A DNA stretch of 64,000 nucleotides from Anaerolineae bacterium (lineage in GTDB: Bacteria > Chloroflexota > Anaerolineae > Anaerolineales > Villigracilaceae). Position numbers and translations under genes: made by a program. Below the pieces are notes generated by a model. It ran no database searches. It saw nothing but the letters and a program-made list of their open reading frames with translations, and was not told where the DNA came from. Where the stretch lies: NCBI GenBank assembly GCA_021324435.1, contig JAJPIZ010000025.1, positions 62,001 to 126,000 of the forward strand. Direction: 5' to 3'. Shown piece after piece: positions 8,004 to 17,225 of this stretch. The stretch's first letter is position 1, and each line of letters opens with the position of its first letter.

Positions 8004-8681
8004 ATGAAAAAACTGATTGGGCTTCTCGGCTTACTTGCCATGCTGACTGTTGCCTGTGGAACCTCCGTACAGCCGCCGGTTTTCCAACCACCGGTTGCCA
8101 CTCCGATGATTGATGCGACAAGTTATCCAACGGTTCAAGCCCCCGAAGTGAACACCAGCCAATCGGCAAGCGGATTTTCCGTCAGCCTTCAGCGCGCCTG
8201 GCGCGATGGCAAACAGGTCTATGCGGATGTGTGCTACAGCCTTCCCGATTCTTCCGATTGGACAATCTGGGCCGCGCATTTTGAATATGGCGGGCAGGCC
8301 GTCTCAGAGTTTAGTTCCACCATGTTGAGTAAGCAGGACTCCGTTGGTGGTCAGCCCGGACAGCGTTGTGATGAACTCGGTTTTTATGTCCCCCCCGATG
8401 CAGATTTATCGTCTGCATCGCTGACGATTGAATCGCTTGGTGCCTATCCAACGGGTGATGAGTATTGTTCGCTTTACATGCCAAAAATCCAGCAGAAGCT
8501 GAATGAACGCAACTTGGGAATCACGTTGGGTTGCGCGGCAGATGCCAACGGGGCAATGACCATGCAAATCGTTGGGAAACCCGATGCCATGTCCGAGCAG
8601 GACGCGGAACAAATCGTGTTCAGCGATGAGTTCTACACAGTGCCCGGACCATGGTTGTTCCCGGTTAGTCTGGGACAATAA
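8004..8681 (+). CDS. Lipoprotein of unknown function
   Basis: 225 residues. A short basic start and hydrophobic core end in the lipobox LTVAC (Cys 18), so the mature protein should be anchored on the outer face of the membrane by Lgt and LspA. The mature part begins with a Pro/Thr-rich linker and then a mixed beta-like domain with four Cys (CYSLPDS, RCDELGF, YCSLYM, GCAADAN) that could form two disulfides. No family was recognised. An AAGGAG site precedes the ATG and it follows the epimerase by nine bases. Confidence 0.75.
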   Translation: MKKLIGLLGLLAMLTVACGTSVQPPVFQPPVATPMIDATSYPTVQAPEVNTSQSASGFSVSLQRAWRDGKQVYADVCYSLPDSSDWTIWAAHFEYGGQAVSEFSSTMLSKQDSVGGQPGQRCDELGFYVPPDADLSSASLTIESLGAYPTGDEYCSLYMPKIQQKLNERNLGITLGCAADANGAMTMQIVGKPDAMSEQDAEQIVFSDEFYTVPGPWLFPVSLGQ

Positions 8682-8684
8682 ATT

Positions 8685-8693
8685 TGGTATAAT
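8685..8693 (+). promoter_or_regulatory. Extended -10 promoter of the tyrS attenuator
   Basis: TGGTATAAT (8685-8693) is a full TGn extended -10. No good -35 is present at the expected distance. Transcription would begin at about 8699-8701, which coincides with the ATG of the leader peptide. Confidence 0.75.
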
Positions 8694-8699
8694 GCGCCC

Positions 8700-8744
8700 A
8701 TGTTGAATATATTTTCGTTCGTCTATTATTATTCCCGCGCATAG
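8700..8744 (+). CDS. tyrS leader peptide MLNIFSFVYYYSRA
   Basis: A 14-codon reading frame, ATG to TAG, with three consecutive Tyr codons (TAT TAT TAT, 8724-8732). It starts at the predicted transcript 5' end, so it would be translated leaderless. It stands directly upstream of the tyrosyl-tRNA synthetase gene. The third Tyr codon overlaps the first arm of the pause hairpin, so a ribosome stalled for lack of Tyr-tRNA would cover that arm. E. coli pheM-pheST is a known precedent for a leader peptide controlling a synthetase gene. That this peptide is made is an inference. Confidence 0.8.
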   Translation: MLNIFSFVYYYSRA

Positions 8745-8790
8745 TTCTTTGCGAGGGAATATGAACGCGCCCTCGCGGCGCGTTTTTGTT
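8731..8790 (+). promoter_or_regulatory. Transcription attenuator of tyrS (pause, antiterminator and terminator arms)
   Basis: Three pairings are seen by eye. Pause hairpin 1:2 joins ATTCCC (8731-8736) to GGGAAT (8755-8760), with CGCA/TGCG inside. Antiterminator 2:3 joins GCGAGGG (8751-8757) to CCCTCGC (8770-8776), seven perfect pairs. Terminator 3:4 joins AACGCGCC (8764-8771) to GGCGCGTT (8777-8784) and is followed by TTTTTGTTT. Arm 2 cannot pair with arm 1 and arm 3 at once, and arm 3 in the antiterminator uses the terminator's loop and top pairs. The order and the position of the Tyr codons fit the trp-operon logic: Tyr starvation should give read-through into tyrS. Confidence 0.85.
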
Positions 8791-8816
8791 TGCCATCATC
8801 TTGAGGAGGTTTTGTG

Positions 8817-10028
8817 ATGAACATTGATGAACAAGTTGAATTATTGATGCAGGGCACCGAATACGGCGATGAGGAATTGAAAAAAGCCATGACTGCCGAA
8901 CTGCGCGCGCGTTTGATCGAATCCGAGAAAACCGGGCGGCCTTTGCGCGTCTACTGCGGTTACGACCCCACCTCGACGGATCTGCATCTTGGTCACACCA
9001 TCAGCATGCGTAAATTGCGTCAGTTTCAGGATCTGGGTCACGATGTGACGTTTCTCATTGGAAGTTACACTGCGCTGGTGGGCGATCCGTCGGATAAGAA
9101 CAAGGCGCGTCCGATCTTGACCGAGGAACAGGTCGCCGAAAACGCGAAGACCTACGCTGAACAAGCCTTCCGCGTGCTCGACCGCGCCAAGACAAAGATT
9201 CGTTACAACGGTGAATGGCTCAGTGAACTCTCGCTGGTGGATTTGATCCGCCTCGGGCAGAACTTCACGGTGCAACAATTTTTGGCGCGCGAGAACTTTG
9301 CCAGGCGGCTTGAAAAAGACGAGCCGATCTTTCTGCACGAAACTTTCTACGCGCTGATGCAGGGTTACGACGCTGTCGCGCAACAAACCGATGTCCAGGT
9401 GGGCGGCACGGACCAGTTGTTCAACATCATCGTCGCCGGTCGCAAACTTCAGGAGGCGATGGGGCAAAAGCCGCTGGTCGGTGTGATCACCGGTATCCTG
9501 CCCGGTACGGACGGCGTCCAGCGTATGTCCAAATCCACAGGTAATATCGTGCCGATCAACACCGGCGCGGAGGATATGTACGGCAAGTTGATGTCCGTGC
9601 CCGACTTTGCGATGGAAAAATATATGCGCCTGGTGACGCGCTGGTCGCCGAGGGAGATTGACGCGTTGCTCAAAGAAGTCGAATCGGGCCGGGTCCATCC
9701 GCGGGACGCAAAGATGAAACTGGCGCGCGAGATTGTCAGCATTTTCTATAGCGATGACGAAGCCAGGTCCGCGGAGGAGGCCTTTGTGCGCGTATTTCAG
9801 CAGAAAGAGAATCCGGAAGATATGCCGGAGTTTGCGCTCAAAGCTGGAGCGACGGTGCTGGATGTTTTAATGGAAGCCGGTTTGGTGTCCAGCAAGAGCG
9901 AGGCGAAACGCTTGATTGATCAAAAAGGCGTGCGCTTGGATGGCGATCTGCTGGAGCGTGGCGATCAAGTGTTTCCGCATCCCGGTGTTTTGCAGGCGGG
10001 CAAACGCCGTTTTGTGCGCGTCAAGTGA
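8817..10028 (+). CDS. tyrS: Tyrosyl-tRNA synthetase
   Basis: Charges tRNA-Tyr with tyrosine in the cytoplasm. The class I motifs are clear: HLGH at residues 57-60 (HIGH) and RMSKS near 243 (KMSKS), with the Tyr pocket segment [17 protein letters not shown] between. A C-terminal S4-like RNA-binding domain ([21 protein letters not shown]) covers the last 65 residues. The length, 403, is typical of the TyrZ-like branch. The ATG at 8817 is preferred over the GTG at 8814 because AGGAGG (8804-8809) is better spaced. Expression appears to be controlled by the attenuator just upstream, and a terminator follows the stop. Confidence 0.95.
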   Translation: MNIDEQVELLMQGTEYGDEELKKAMTAELRARLIESEKTGRPLRVYCGYDPTSTDLHLGHTISMRKLRQFQDLGHDVTFLIGSYTALVGDPSDKNKARPILTEEQVAENAKTYAEQAFRVLDRAKTKIRYNGEWLSELSLVDLIRLGQNFTVQQFLARENFARRLEKDEPIFLHETFYALMQGYDAVAQQTDVQVGGTDQLFNIIVAGRKLQEAMGQKPLVGVITGILPGTDGVQRMSKSTGNIVPINTGAEDMYGKLMSVPDFAMEKYMRLVTRWSPREIDALLKEVESGRVHPRDAKMKLAREIVSIFYSDDEARSAEEAFVRVFQQKENPEDMPEFALKAGATVLDVLMEAGLVSSKSEAKRLIDQKGVRLDGDLLERGDQVFPHPGVLQAGKRRFVRVK

Positions 10029-10031
10029 ATC

Positions 10032-10064
10032 AACAAGACGGGCTTAGGCCCGTCTTGTTTTTTT
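10032..10064 (+). terminator. Terminator of tyrS, embedded in the end of the convergent gene
   Basis: AACAAGACGGGC (10032-10043) and GCCCGTCTTGTT (10048-10059) form a 12-pair stem with a TTAG loop, followed by a T-run to 10064. The loop contains the complement of the TAA stop of the minus-strand HD-GYP gene, so the hairpin doubles as that gene's last codons and stop region. Confidence 0.88.
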
Positions 10065-13000
10065 GTTATTGCCTTCCATCATTTTCAAGAAGACTTCCAC
10101 GATGTCCGGATCGAAATGCGACCCTGATTGTTCGCGGATATGTTTCATTGCTTTACGCTTCGTCCATGCCTTGCGATAAGGCCGGTTATAGAGCAGGGCA
10201 TCCCAGACGTCAACTACCGCAAATATTCGCGCGGCCAATGGAATCTGCTCGCCTTTCAAACCGCGCGGGTAGCCAGTGCCATCCCAGCGTTCGTGGTGGC
10301 AAAAGGCAATGTCCAGCGCGGGGCGCAAATACGGAATCGGATACAACAAGTCGAACGCATATTGCGGATGCTTGCGCATCTCAGCCCATTCTTTTTTCGT
10401 GAGCGGGCCTTTCTTGTGCAAGATATGATCTGGAACGCCCATTTTGCCGATGTCGTGGACGAGCACGCCGCGTCGAATCTTGACCAATTCCTCTTTGCTC
10501 AGCCCCATCTTGCGCGCCAGTTTGAGAGTCAATTCGCTGACGCGCTCCGTATGACCCTGAGTTTCCTTATCTTTTAATTCCAGCGCCTTGCCCCAGCCTT
10601 CGAGTGTAGTATCGTATGCCTGAGATAATTCGACATTCGATTTCTGCAGGTTTTCAAATAACTCTGCGTTTTCGATGGCGACCGCCGCCTGGTGCGCAAA
10701 AGACTGAGCAAGGGAGGCGGAGTTTTCATCAAACGCTCCGATACGGTAACTATCGAGGGTAATATAGCCGATGATTTGTCCGTGAGTCATCAACGGAACT
10801 CCCATCCAACCGCGGACTTCATCGGCGGCGGCCCACTTTTCGAAACGCGAATCGGCATGGGCATCTTTAAGGATCAACGGAAAACCGCTGTCATGGATAG
10901 CGTTCAGGAGGGCATTGTTGGCAGGGAAGAGGCTGTTGATGGCATCCTCCATGTTGGGAAGCCCGTGCGCGGCCTTGATTCTGACTCGGTCTTGCTCGAT
11001 CAAAAATATACTGGCGCTGTCGTATTGCACAACCTGTTTGAGAGACGACAGGATTGTATTTAGAACATTTTCCAAATCCAGCGAGGAACTGATGGCCCCA
11101 GTAGCGGCGCGAAGCGCTTCCGCCTCCTGACGCCGTTTTTGCTCAGAATTGAATAGGCGGGCATTTTCGATGGCGACTGCCGCTTGCTGCGCGAGTCCGA
11201 TAAGAAAATCTAGTTCGGAAGATTTGAACTCTTGTCCCTCTCCGCTGCGCCAGACGACTAATAACCCGGTAAGTTGACCCTTTGAAAGAACGGGCGCGCC
11301 CATGATGTGCTCGAGCGGATTGACATGAGTCCCCTTAATTACAATCGCGCGCGAATCCGATGCCGCCCGATTAACAATTTCGCCGGCCTTGTTCAAGGCG
11401 ATGCTCCCAAGAATGCCTCTCCCGATAGTCAATGGATCGCTTTTGATTTCTTCTTCATCTATGCCGATGGCCGCGACGGCATGAAGGATGGGGTTGTTGG
11501 GTTCAGCCAGGTATACTGCACTGGTTTCTGCCTGCAATAAGTCCTTGGCATAGACCGCGATTCGCTTTAGCACAATATCCGGCTGGAGGGTAGCCGATAT
11601 TTCACGCCCAACTTCGGCAATCGCTTTGGCTTCCTCGGCGCGGCGCACTGTTTCCTCGTAAAGCTGACCCGACTCTATGGCTATGGAGGCCTGATGGGCG
11701 ATACTGTTTAAGAAGTTCAGTTCCGACTCGTTGAACAGGCCCTCAGACCTTAATCGCCAGGCATTAATGGCTCCGATTGGTTTGCCGCGCAGAATCAAAG
11801 CGGCGGACATCATGGTTTCAATTCGATTGTCTTCTTCCGGCGTGCCGGGGACCACTTTGCGGCGCGGATCTTTTGCGGTGTCGTTTATGATTTCTGATTT
11901 GCCCCTGGCAATAATGTCGCCGGTGATGCCCTGGCCCAATTTAATGGAGTGCGATAACAACTCTTCGCGGTATGATCCGTGAGCAGTGACGACCTTGATC
12001 GTCTCATTATCATCCTGAAGCAGATAGATCGCCACATTCCTGGCTTTGAGGAGGACGGTTGACTGACGCGCGATCTCATCGAGCGCATTTTTCGTATCCC
12101 GCGTCGTTGCGATGACGTTGGCGATGTCTGCCAGCGCCTCGATGATTTTCGCACGGCGACTTTCTTCTTCTCCGAGGCGAATCCGCTCAATGGCCGTACC
12201 GAGCGCGCCTGCAATGGTAATCAATACGCGTTCATCTTCTTCGTCAAACGCATTTCGCTTCCGGCTTTCCGTGTTGAATACTCCAATGATTTTCTCGTTC
12301 ACTCGAATAGGGACACACAATTCGGAATGAACGCCTTCGGTGGTCTTGATGTAGGCCGGATCGGAGTGCACATCATTGATTCTGGCTAGTTGTCCCGTGC
12401 GGGCAACTCTTCCGGTGATGCCCATGGATATGGGAAATTCTGCGATGACGCTGTCTTCTATCACGCCTCGGTATGATAGGTGAGGCTTCAAGGTATTTCC
12501 GTCGCGGCTCAACAGCAGAACGCCGCAGTTCTCCGGATAGAGCATTCCGTTTACGATCTGAGTCGTGCGTTCAATGACCTCGTCTTCCGTGTAGCTTTGA
12601 GAACCTGCCATGGCCACTGCGTGAAATACAGTCAGCTCGGCAATATGTCGCTCAAGCCGTTCTTCTGCTTCTTTCCGTTCGGTGATGTCGGTGAGGGCGC
12701 CCACAATGGCGACTGTTTTCCCGTCTCTGACCACGGGTGTTTCGCGCACTTCGGCCCATACATGCCTCCCGTCCTTGGCTCTGAGTTCGACCACATAGTG
12801 CTCTTGCGGCAGACCTGTGTCAATGGCTTTTTGTGTCAGATTGATGCCCTGTTGATTGATCGGATGATCGGTGAGAAATTTATGCCATTTAATCAGTGCC
12901 TCTTCAGGCTCATAGCCGAGAATGTTTTTGATCTGGGCGCTGACGTAGGTCAGAACATGGTCGGGTGTATGCGAATAGTAGATATTTTGAGTATGATCCA

Positions 13001-16000
13001 CGATAGCGCGCAGTCTCTCTTCGCTGGCGCGGAGAAGCTCTCTCGAGCGATTTTCCTCTGTCATGTTGTAGAACATGGACAAAATACAGGCCTCACCGCC
13101 AACCTCGATCAACTCATAAAAAGCGGCCACGTCCAACGCCTCGCCTGTTGAGGTGACGAAAGTGTCCTGCGCACCCTGAGTGATTTCATTATTCAGGAGT
13201 CTCTTGATGAATTCCGCGCGCCCCCCGTGTGGATAAATATTCAATTCCTCCGCTGTTCGGCCAATCACATCCTCGCGTTTCCAGTTGGATAGTTTCAAAT
13301 AAGCCTGGTTGACGTCTAAAAAGCGCCCATCCTCCAGAGTTGTGATGCAGGTAGGAATCGGGCTGGAATGAAAGGCCTTGGAGAATCGCTCTTCGCTGGC
13401 CTGAACGGCCTGTTCTGCCTGCTTCTGCTCGGTCAAGTCACGAATAACGACCTGGACTGCCTGTCTGTTTTGATAAATGAACGGGTAAGCCGTGACCTCG
13501 ACAGTCACCGCCGACCCATCGCGACGCACGAACTTTTCCTCCAATGGGGAAGCTTCCTTTCCCTCGCTCAGCTCCTTGAGGCGTTGGATAACTCTCGGAC
13601 GCGAATCCGGGTGCACAAAGTCAAGGATGGGCGTGCCGTAAAGTTCCTGGGCGGTTTTTGCGCCAATCAGTTTGACTCCGGCCTGATTCAAATAAACTAA
13701 AATGCCCTGGCTGTGAATGGCAACGGCGTACGGCGAATGTTCCACAAGGTGACGATATTGCTCTTCGCTTTCCCTGAGAATCTTTTCCGCTTCTTTTCGC
13801 TCAGTAATATCGCGGTAATTGGCCACAAGCGCCTGGACCCCAGGCTCACTTAGTTTATTGCTGATGATGATTTCCAGCCAGCGATACGAACCATCCTTGT
13901 GTCGGACTCGCGCCTCGGTTGTGATTGCCTCGGCAGGTGATTCCAAAACCTTTTGATATATCTCGCCAATCCGGTCGCTATCTTCGGGATGGACAAACTC
14001 AGCGACGTTCTTGCCGCGCACCTCATCCGGTTCATAGCCAAGAATCCTTTTTATCGCCGGACTTTGGTACAAGATATTCGCGTCAGCAGAGTAGAGCGCC
14101 AATCCGTCTGTGCTGTTTTCGATCATGGAGCGGAATTTCTTCTGTTCTTCCAGCCGAATTTCCTCGGCACGAATCCGTTCGGTGATATCGCGGACAACGC
14201 CCAGGACTCGTCCATCTGGCAGTAGTTGCGAGCTGACCTCTGCCGTGAATCGGGAGCCGTCTTTTCTGCGGAACTTGCGTTGCGCGATGACGGTCTTGCC
14301 TTCTCTCATTTCACGCATTCGCAATGGCTGGGTTTGTATTTCCTCCGGCAGAATCAGGTCGCGGATATTTAGCCGAAGGATTTCCTCGGGCTTGTATCCC
14401 AGCATGGTGCAGCCGCTGGTGTTGACTTCTTTATAATTGCCCTGCATATCGCTGATGAATATGCCGTCGGAGGCTTGTTCGACCAGTGTGCGATAGCGCT
14501 GTTCGCTTTCGCGCAGCGCCTCTTCTGCTTTCTTTTGTTCGCTTACATCCTCCACCATGGCCTGAATTGCAGGTTGCCCATTGAACTGGATAGAAGTTAA
14601 AGTGAGCAGGGCGTCGTACGGTGTCCCATCCTTGCGTTTAAATTGGACGGGATATTTCTTGACCGGCTTGTGTTCCTCCAGCATCGCCAGGATTTTCTTC
14701 CTGTCGTCCGGATTGAAGTACAGATTCTCGACATTTTCCAATTCCAAAATATCTTTTCGCGAATATCCGCCGGCAAGCAAGATGGCCTCGTTGAAGGCCA
14801 GGAATTTGCCTGTGAGATCAACTACGCCCAGACCGACCGGCACATTGCCAAACAGGGAGCGATATTGTTCTTCGCTCGAGGCCAATGTTTCTTCTGCCTG
14901 CTTGCGTTGAATTGCCATGGCCACTTGAGATGAAACAAATTGGAGAATCTCAAGTTCGCGTTGACCGTAGCGAATTCCCTCTTCGTATGTTTGCACAACC
15001 ATAACGCCAATTGTTTTTTCTGCAACAGTCAGTGGGACGCCCACCCAGTCCAGCGAGGGAACGCCGACGGTCGTCACTTCGCCCGCTTTGAGAAGTTCTT
15101 GGAAGATTTCGGGCGAGGCAAGCAAAGGCTTTTGAGTCCGCAAAACATATTCGGTCAGGCCATGATTCGGCGGAGCGGGCGGGGATGGCTTGTCGTATTC
15201 ATCCACAAAATACGGAAAACTCAAGAGATTCGTGTCTTCGTCATAAAGCGCAATATAAAAATTTCTGGCCGGTATGATGCTTGCCAGAACCCGATGGATG
15301 GAGCGATAAAGTTCATCGAGATGAGGCGCAGTGATGGCGGCAGAAGCAATTTGATACAGCGCTTCCTGTTCGATCTCAACTCGTTTGCGTTCGCTGATAT
15401 CCTGGCAAACGACAAGTACATGCAGTGTGCCGTCAGGGCCGGTGACTGCCCTCGCGAATTCCTCCACCCACAGCAGACTCCCGTTTTTGCGGATTTTGCG
15501 GAATTGCCATTGGAAGGCTTCGCCGGGATTTTGCAAACATTTTTCGAATTGTTCCAGAACGGCGGGCCGATCTTCTTCATAGAAGACCTTAAGCACCGAT
15601 TCCCCTTCAAGCTCTTCAACCGTATAGCCTAATTGACTCGCGCCAAAGTCATTGACTGCGATGACTTTGGCGTCTGTGTCGAGGGTAAAGAACATGGTGG
15701 GATTGTCATGATACAGAGCGCGATAGCGTTCTTCGCTTGCACGGGTTGCCATCTCAGCCTGTTTGTGCTCGGTGATGTCGGCCATGACGCCGATCAGGCC
15801 GATGACCTGCCCCGCTTCGATTTGTTGTTGGCTGAAGGTCATTACGTGACGAATACTGCCATCTTTTGCCAGCACGCGGAATTCGTATGGCTCTTTTACG
15901 CCTGCCAATGTACGTTTATAACTGGCTTGAAGCCCCGGCAGATCGTCAGGGTGAACATATTGAGCAAAGGCATGCCCAATCACTTCTTCTGCGGTGTATT

Positions 16001-16529
16001 GAGCAAGCCGCTCGATGGCCGGGCTGATGTAAGTAATGCGTCCCTGAGTATCAACAGTAAAGATGGCCTCATTGACGCCGATGCCGGTGATGAGCAGGCG
16101 ATATTTTTCCTCGGACTGCCTTAATGCCTCCTCGGTCAGTTTGTGGTCAGTGACGTCAGTGGTGAATCCTTCAAAATATAACGGCGACCCGTCCTCGTCC
16201 CGGACGAGGCGGGCGTTCGTCGAAGTCCAGATGATGCTTCCATCTTTGCGGTAATTCTTGGCTTCGAAATGTTCCACCCTTCCTTGTTTGAGCAGGATCT
16301 CCGCGAACAGTTTGCGCGTTTCCGTGTTGACGTGAATCTGCCGGCTGATGTCCGTAATGGCTGTAAGCATTTCGGCGGGATCGTTGTATCCGTAGATGCG
16401 CGCCATGGCTGGGTTGACGTTGATGTAACGTCCATCCAGTGTGGATTGGAAGATCCCGACGGGTGCATATTCAAATGCATTGTCGAAATTTGTTTTGGGC
16501 GCGGCCAACGGCAGGCGCAAACCTTTCAT
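10044..16529 (-). CDS. Multi-PAS/GAF HD-GYP signalling protein, 2161 residues
   Basis: A giant soluble sensor with no membrane segment. Order, approximate: PAS 14-132, 140-257 and 266-381; GAF 386-541; six PAS at 555-667, 678-785, 797-911, 922-1035, 1046-1160 and 1169-1286; four GAF at 1296-1450, 1460-1620, 1634-1788 and 1806-1956; HD-GYP 1965-2155. Most PAS units end in the DITERK-type linker. The output domain has VHDIGKMGVPD near 2024 and HHERWDGTGYP near 2078, so it should be a cyclic-di-GMP phosphodiesterase, known from family work. There is no histidine kinase or GGDEF domain. The ATG at 16529 with GAGGAG upstream is chosen over a TTG at 16553. TATAAT lies at 16569-16574. The ligands of the domains are unknown. 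Confidence 0.93.
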   Translation of the reverse strand: MKGLRLPLAAPKTNFDNAFEYAPVGIFQSTLDGRYINVNPAMARIYGYNDPAEMLTAITDISRQIHVNTETRKLFAEILLKQGRVEHFEAKNYRKDGSIIWTSTNARLVRDEDGSPLYFEGFTTDVTDHKLTEEALRQSEEKYRLLITGIGVNEAIFTVDTQGRITYISPAIERLAQYTAEEVIGHAFAQYVHPDDLPGLQASYKRTLAGVKEPYEFRVLAKDGSIRHVMTFSQQQIEAGQVIGLIGVMADITEHKQAEMATRASEERYRALYHDNPTMFFTLDTDAKVIAVNDFGASQLGYTVEELEGESVLKVFYEEDRPAVLEQFEKCLQNPGEAFQWQFRKIRKNGSLLWVEEFARAVTGPDGTLHVLVVCQDISERKRVEIEQEALYQIASAAITAPHLDELYRSIHRVLASIIPARNFYIALYDEDTNLLSFPYFVDEYDKPSPPAPPNHGLTEYVLRTQKPLLASPEIFQELLKAGEVTTVGVPSLDWVGVPLTVAEKTIGVMVVQTYEEGIRYGQRELEILQFVSSQVAMAIQRKQAEETLASSEEQYRSLFGNVPVGLGVVDLTGKFLAFNEAILLAGGYSRKDILELENVENLYFNPDDRKKILAMLEEHKPVKKYPVQFKRKDGTPYDALLTLTSIQFNGQPAIQAMVEDVSEQKKAEEALRESEQRYRTLVEQASDGIFISDMQGNYKEVNTSGCTMLGYKPEEILRLNIRDLILPEEIQTQPLRMREMREGKTVIAQRKFRRKDGSRFTAEVSSQLLPDGRVLGVVRDITERIRAEEIRLEEQKKFRSMIENSTDGLALYSADANILYQSPAIKRILGYEPDEVRGKNVAEFVHPEDSDRIGEIYQKVLESPAEAITTEARVRHKDGSYRWLEIIISNKLSEPGVQALVANYRDITERKEAEKILRESEEQYRHLVEHSPYAVAIHSQGILVYLNQAGVKLIGAKTAQELYGTPILDFVHPDSRPRVIQRLKELSEGKEASPLEEKFVRRDGSAVTVEVTAYPFIYQNRQAVQVVIRDLTEQKQAEQAVQASEERFSKAFHSSPIPTCITTLEDGRFLDVNQAYLKLSNWKREDVIGRTAEELNIYPHGGRAEFIKRLLNNEITQGAQDTFVTSTGEALDVAAFYELIEVGGEACILSMFYNMTEENRSRELLRASEERLRAIVDHTQNIYYSHTPDHVLTYVSAQIKNILGYEPEEALIKWHKFLTDHPINQQGINLTQKAIDTGLPQEHYVVELRAKDGRHVWAEVRETPVVRDGKTVAIVGALTDITERKEAEERLERHIAELTVFHAVAMAGSQSYTEDEVIERTTQIVNGMLYPENCGVLLLSRDGNTLKPHLSYRGVIEDSVIAEFPISMGITGRVARTGQLARINDVHSDPAYIKTTEGVHSELCVPIRVNEKIIGVFNTESRKRNAFDEEDERVLITIAGALGTAIERIRLGEEESRRAKIIEALADIANVIATTRDTKNALDEIARQSTVLLKARNVAIYLLQDDNETIKVVTAHGSYREELLSHSIKLGQGITGDIIARGKSEIINDTAKDPRRKVVPGTPEEDNRIETMMSAALILRGKPIGAINAWRLRSEGLFNESELNFLNSIAHQASIAIESGQLYEETVRRAEEAKAIAEVGREISATLQPDIVLKRIAVYAKDLLQAETSAVYLAEPNNPILHAVAAIGIDEEEIKSDPLTIGRGILGSIALNKAGEIVNRAASDSRAIVIKGTHVNPLEHIMGAPVLSKGQLTGLLVVWRSGEGQEFKSSELDFLIGLAQQAAVAIENARLFNSEQKRRQEAEALRAATGAISSSLDLENVLNTILSSLKQVVQYDSASIFLIEQDRVRIKAAHGLPNMEDAINSLFPANNALLNAIHDSGFPLILKDAHADSRFEKWAAADEVRGWMGVPLMTHGQIIGYITLDSYRIGAFDENSASLAQSFAHQAAVAIENAELFENLQKSNVELSQAYDTTLEGWGKALELKDKETQGHTERVSELTLKLARKMGLSKEELVKIRRGVLVHDIGKMGVPDHILHKKGPLTKKEWAEMRKHPQYAFDLLYPIPYLRPALDIAFCHHERWDGTGYPRGLKGEQIPLAARIFAVVDVWDALLYNRPYRKAWTKRKAMKHIREQSGSHFDPDIVEVFLKMMEGNNKKTRRA

Positions 16530-16661
16530 AAAGGAAAAACTCCTCGCGAACAATGAAAATACTATTTTATTATAGGGCTATTCGGTGGGGAGGTGTAGTA
16601 GGCACAGCCGACTGCAAGTCAATTGATATAAAGTAAAAATCGCGTTGACCTGCCGTGATTC

Positions 16662-16686
16662 AAAAGAAAAGACGCCGCCAGGCGTC
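16662..16686 (-). terminator. Terminator of the tRNA Phe-Gly-Cys operon
   Basis: GACGCC and GGCGTC (16671-16686, loop GCCA) form the stem. On the minus strand a TTTTCTTTTG run follows. It lies 35 bases past the tRNA-Cys gene. Confidence 0.88.
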
Positions 16687-16720
16687 AGTTCGATTTCAAG
16701 AGTGCAAGGTGCGGATGTTG

Positions 16721-16791
16721 AGGCGTCGACGGGATTCGAACCCGTGATGAGGGTTTTGCAGACCCTTGCCTTACCACTTGGCCACGACGCC
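16721..16791 (-). tRNA. tRNA-Cys (GCA)
   Basis: 71-base cloverleaf. The acceptor is GGCGTCG/CGACGCC with discriminator U as expected for Cys; the D-arm is GCCAAGTGGTAAGGC; the anticodon arm is AGGGTCTGCAAAACCCT with GCA; and the T-arm contains GGTTCGAATCC. No CCA is encoded. It is the third gene of the tRNA cluster. Confidence 0.95.
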
Positions 16792-16803
16792 ATTGAACAA
16801 AAG

Positions 16804-16875
<72 letters not shown>

Positions 16876-16904
16876 AATTCTTGGCCGTTCGTACTGGCCG
16901 AGAG

Positions 16905-16977
16905 TGCCGAGACCCAGGATCGAACTGGGGACACCGCGATTTTCAGTCGCGTGCTCTACCAACTGAGCTATCTCGGC
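16905..16977 (-). tRNA. tRNA-Phe (GAA)
   Basis: 73-base cloverleaf with acceptor GCCGAGA/TCTCGGC and discriminator A. The anticodon arm CGCGACTGAAAATCGCG has GAA, and the D-arm is GCTCAGTTGGTAGAGC. It is the first gene of the cluster, about 20 bases after the predicted transcription start. Confidence 0.96.
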
Positions 16978-17004
16978 CAGATATTTGTTTGTTAAGCGTG
17001 CGGA

Positions 17005-17033
17005 ATTTTACTAGACGGCTAGGGGATTGTCAA
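17005..17033 (-). promoter_or_regulatory. Promoter of the tRNA operon
   Basis: On the minus strand TTGACA (17028-17033) and TAAAAT (17005-17010) are separated by exactly 17 bases, a near-perfect sigma-70 type promoter. Confidence 0.85.
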
Positions 17034-17044
17034 GCAAGGGATTC

Positions 17045-17072
17045 AACGCGAGTGCGTCGCACCCTCAGAGCC
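17045..17072. repeat. GTGCGTCGCACCC palindromic word, copy 1
   Basis: GAGTGCGTCGCACCCTC is a near palindrome that recurs in variant form at about 18558, 36404, 36525, 36601 and 51303, always between genes. Confidence 0.5.
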
Positions 17073-17123
17073 GCCTCTTCTCTTGACCTCAACCTGCTTC
17101 CACACTACAATCTTTATCAACGC

Positions 17124-17220
17124 TGACGTCATTGCGAGGGCGTTCTTTGCCCGAAGCAATCTCCTCATCAGGTTGGAGATTGCTTCGTCGGGAACTACAC
17201 CCTCCTCGCAACGACATGTC
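17124..17220. repeat. CATTGCGAG palindromic repeat, copy A
   Basis: Inverted-repeat element. The outer ends are GTCATTGCGAGG and CCTCGCAACGAC, and the inner arms are GAAGCAATCTC and GAGATTGCTTCG. Two more copies lie at 22500-22592 and 30048-30130. This copy ends six bases before the ffh start codon, so it would form a long hairpin in the ffh 5' leader. Confidence 0.8.
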
Positions 17221-17225
17221 GTTCT

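Noticed and set aside
10128-16556. Many plus-strand open frames of 60-230 codons opposite the PAS/GAF gene.
   Set aside because: They are shadows of a GC-biased coding strand. They lack ribosome sites and family motifs, while the minus strand encodes clear domains throughout.
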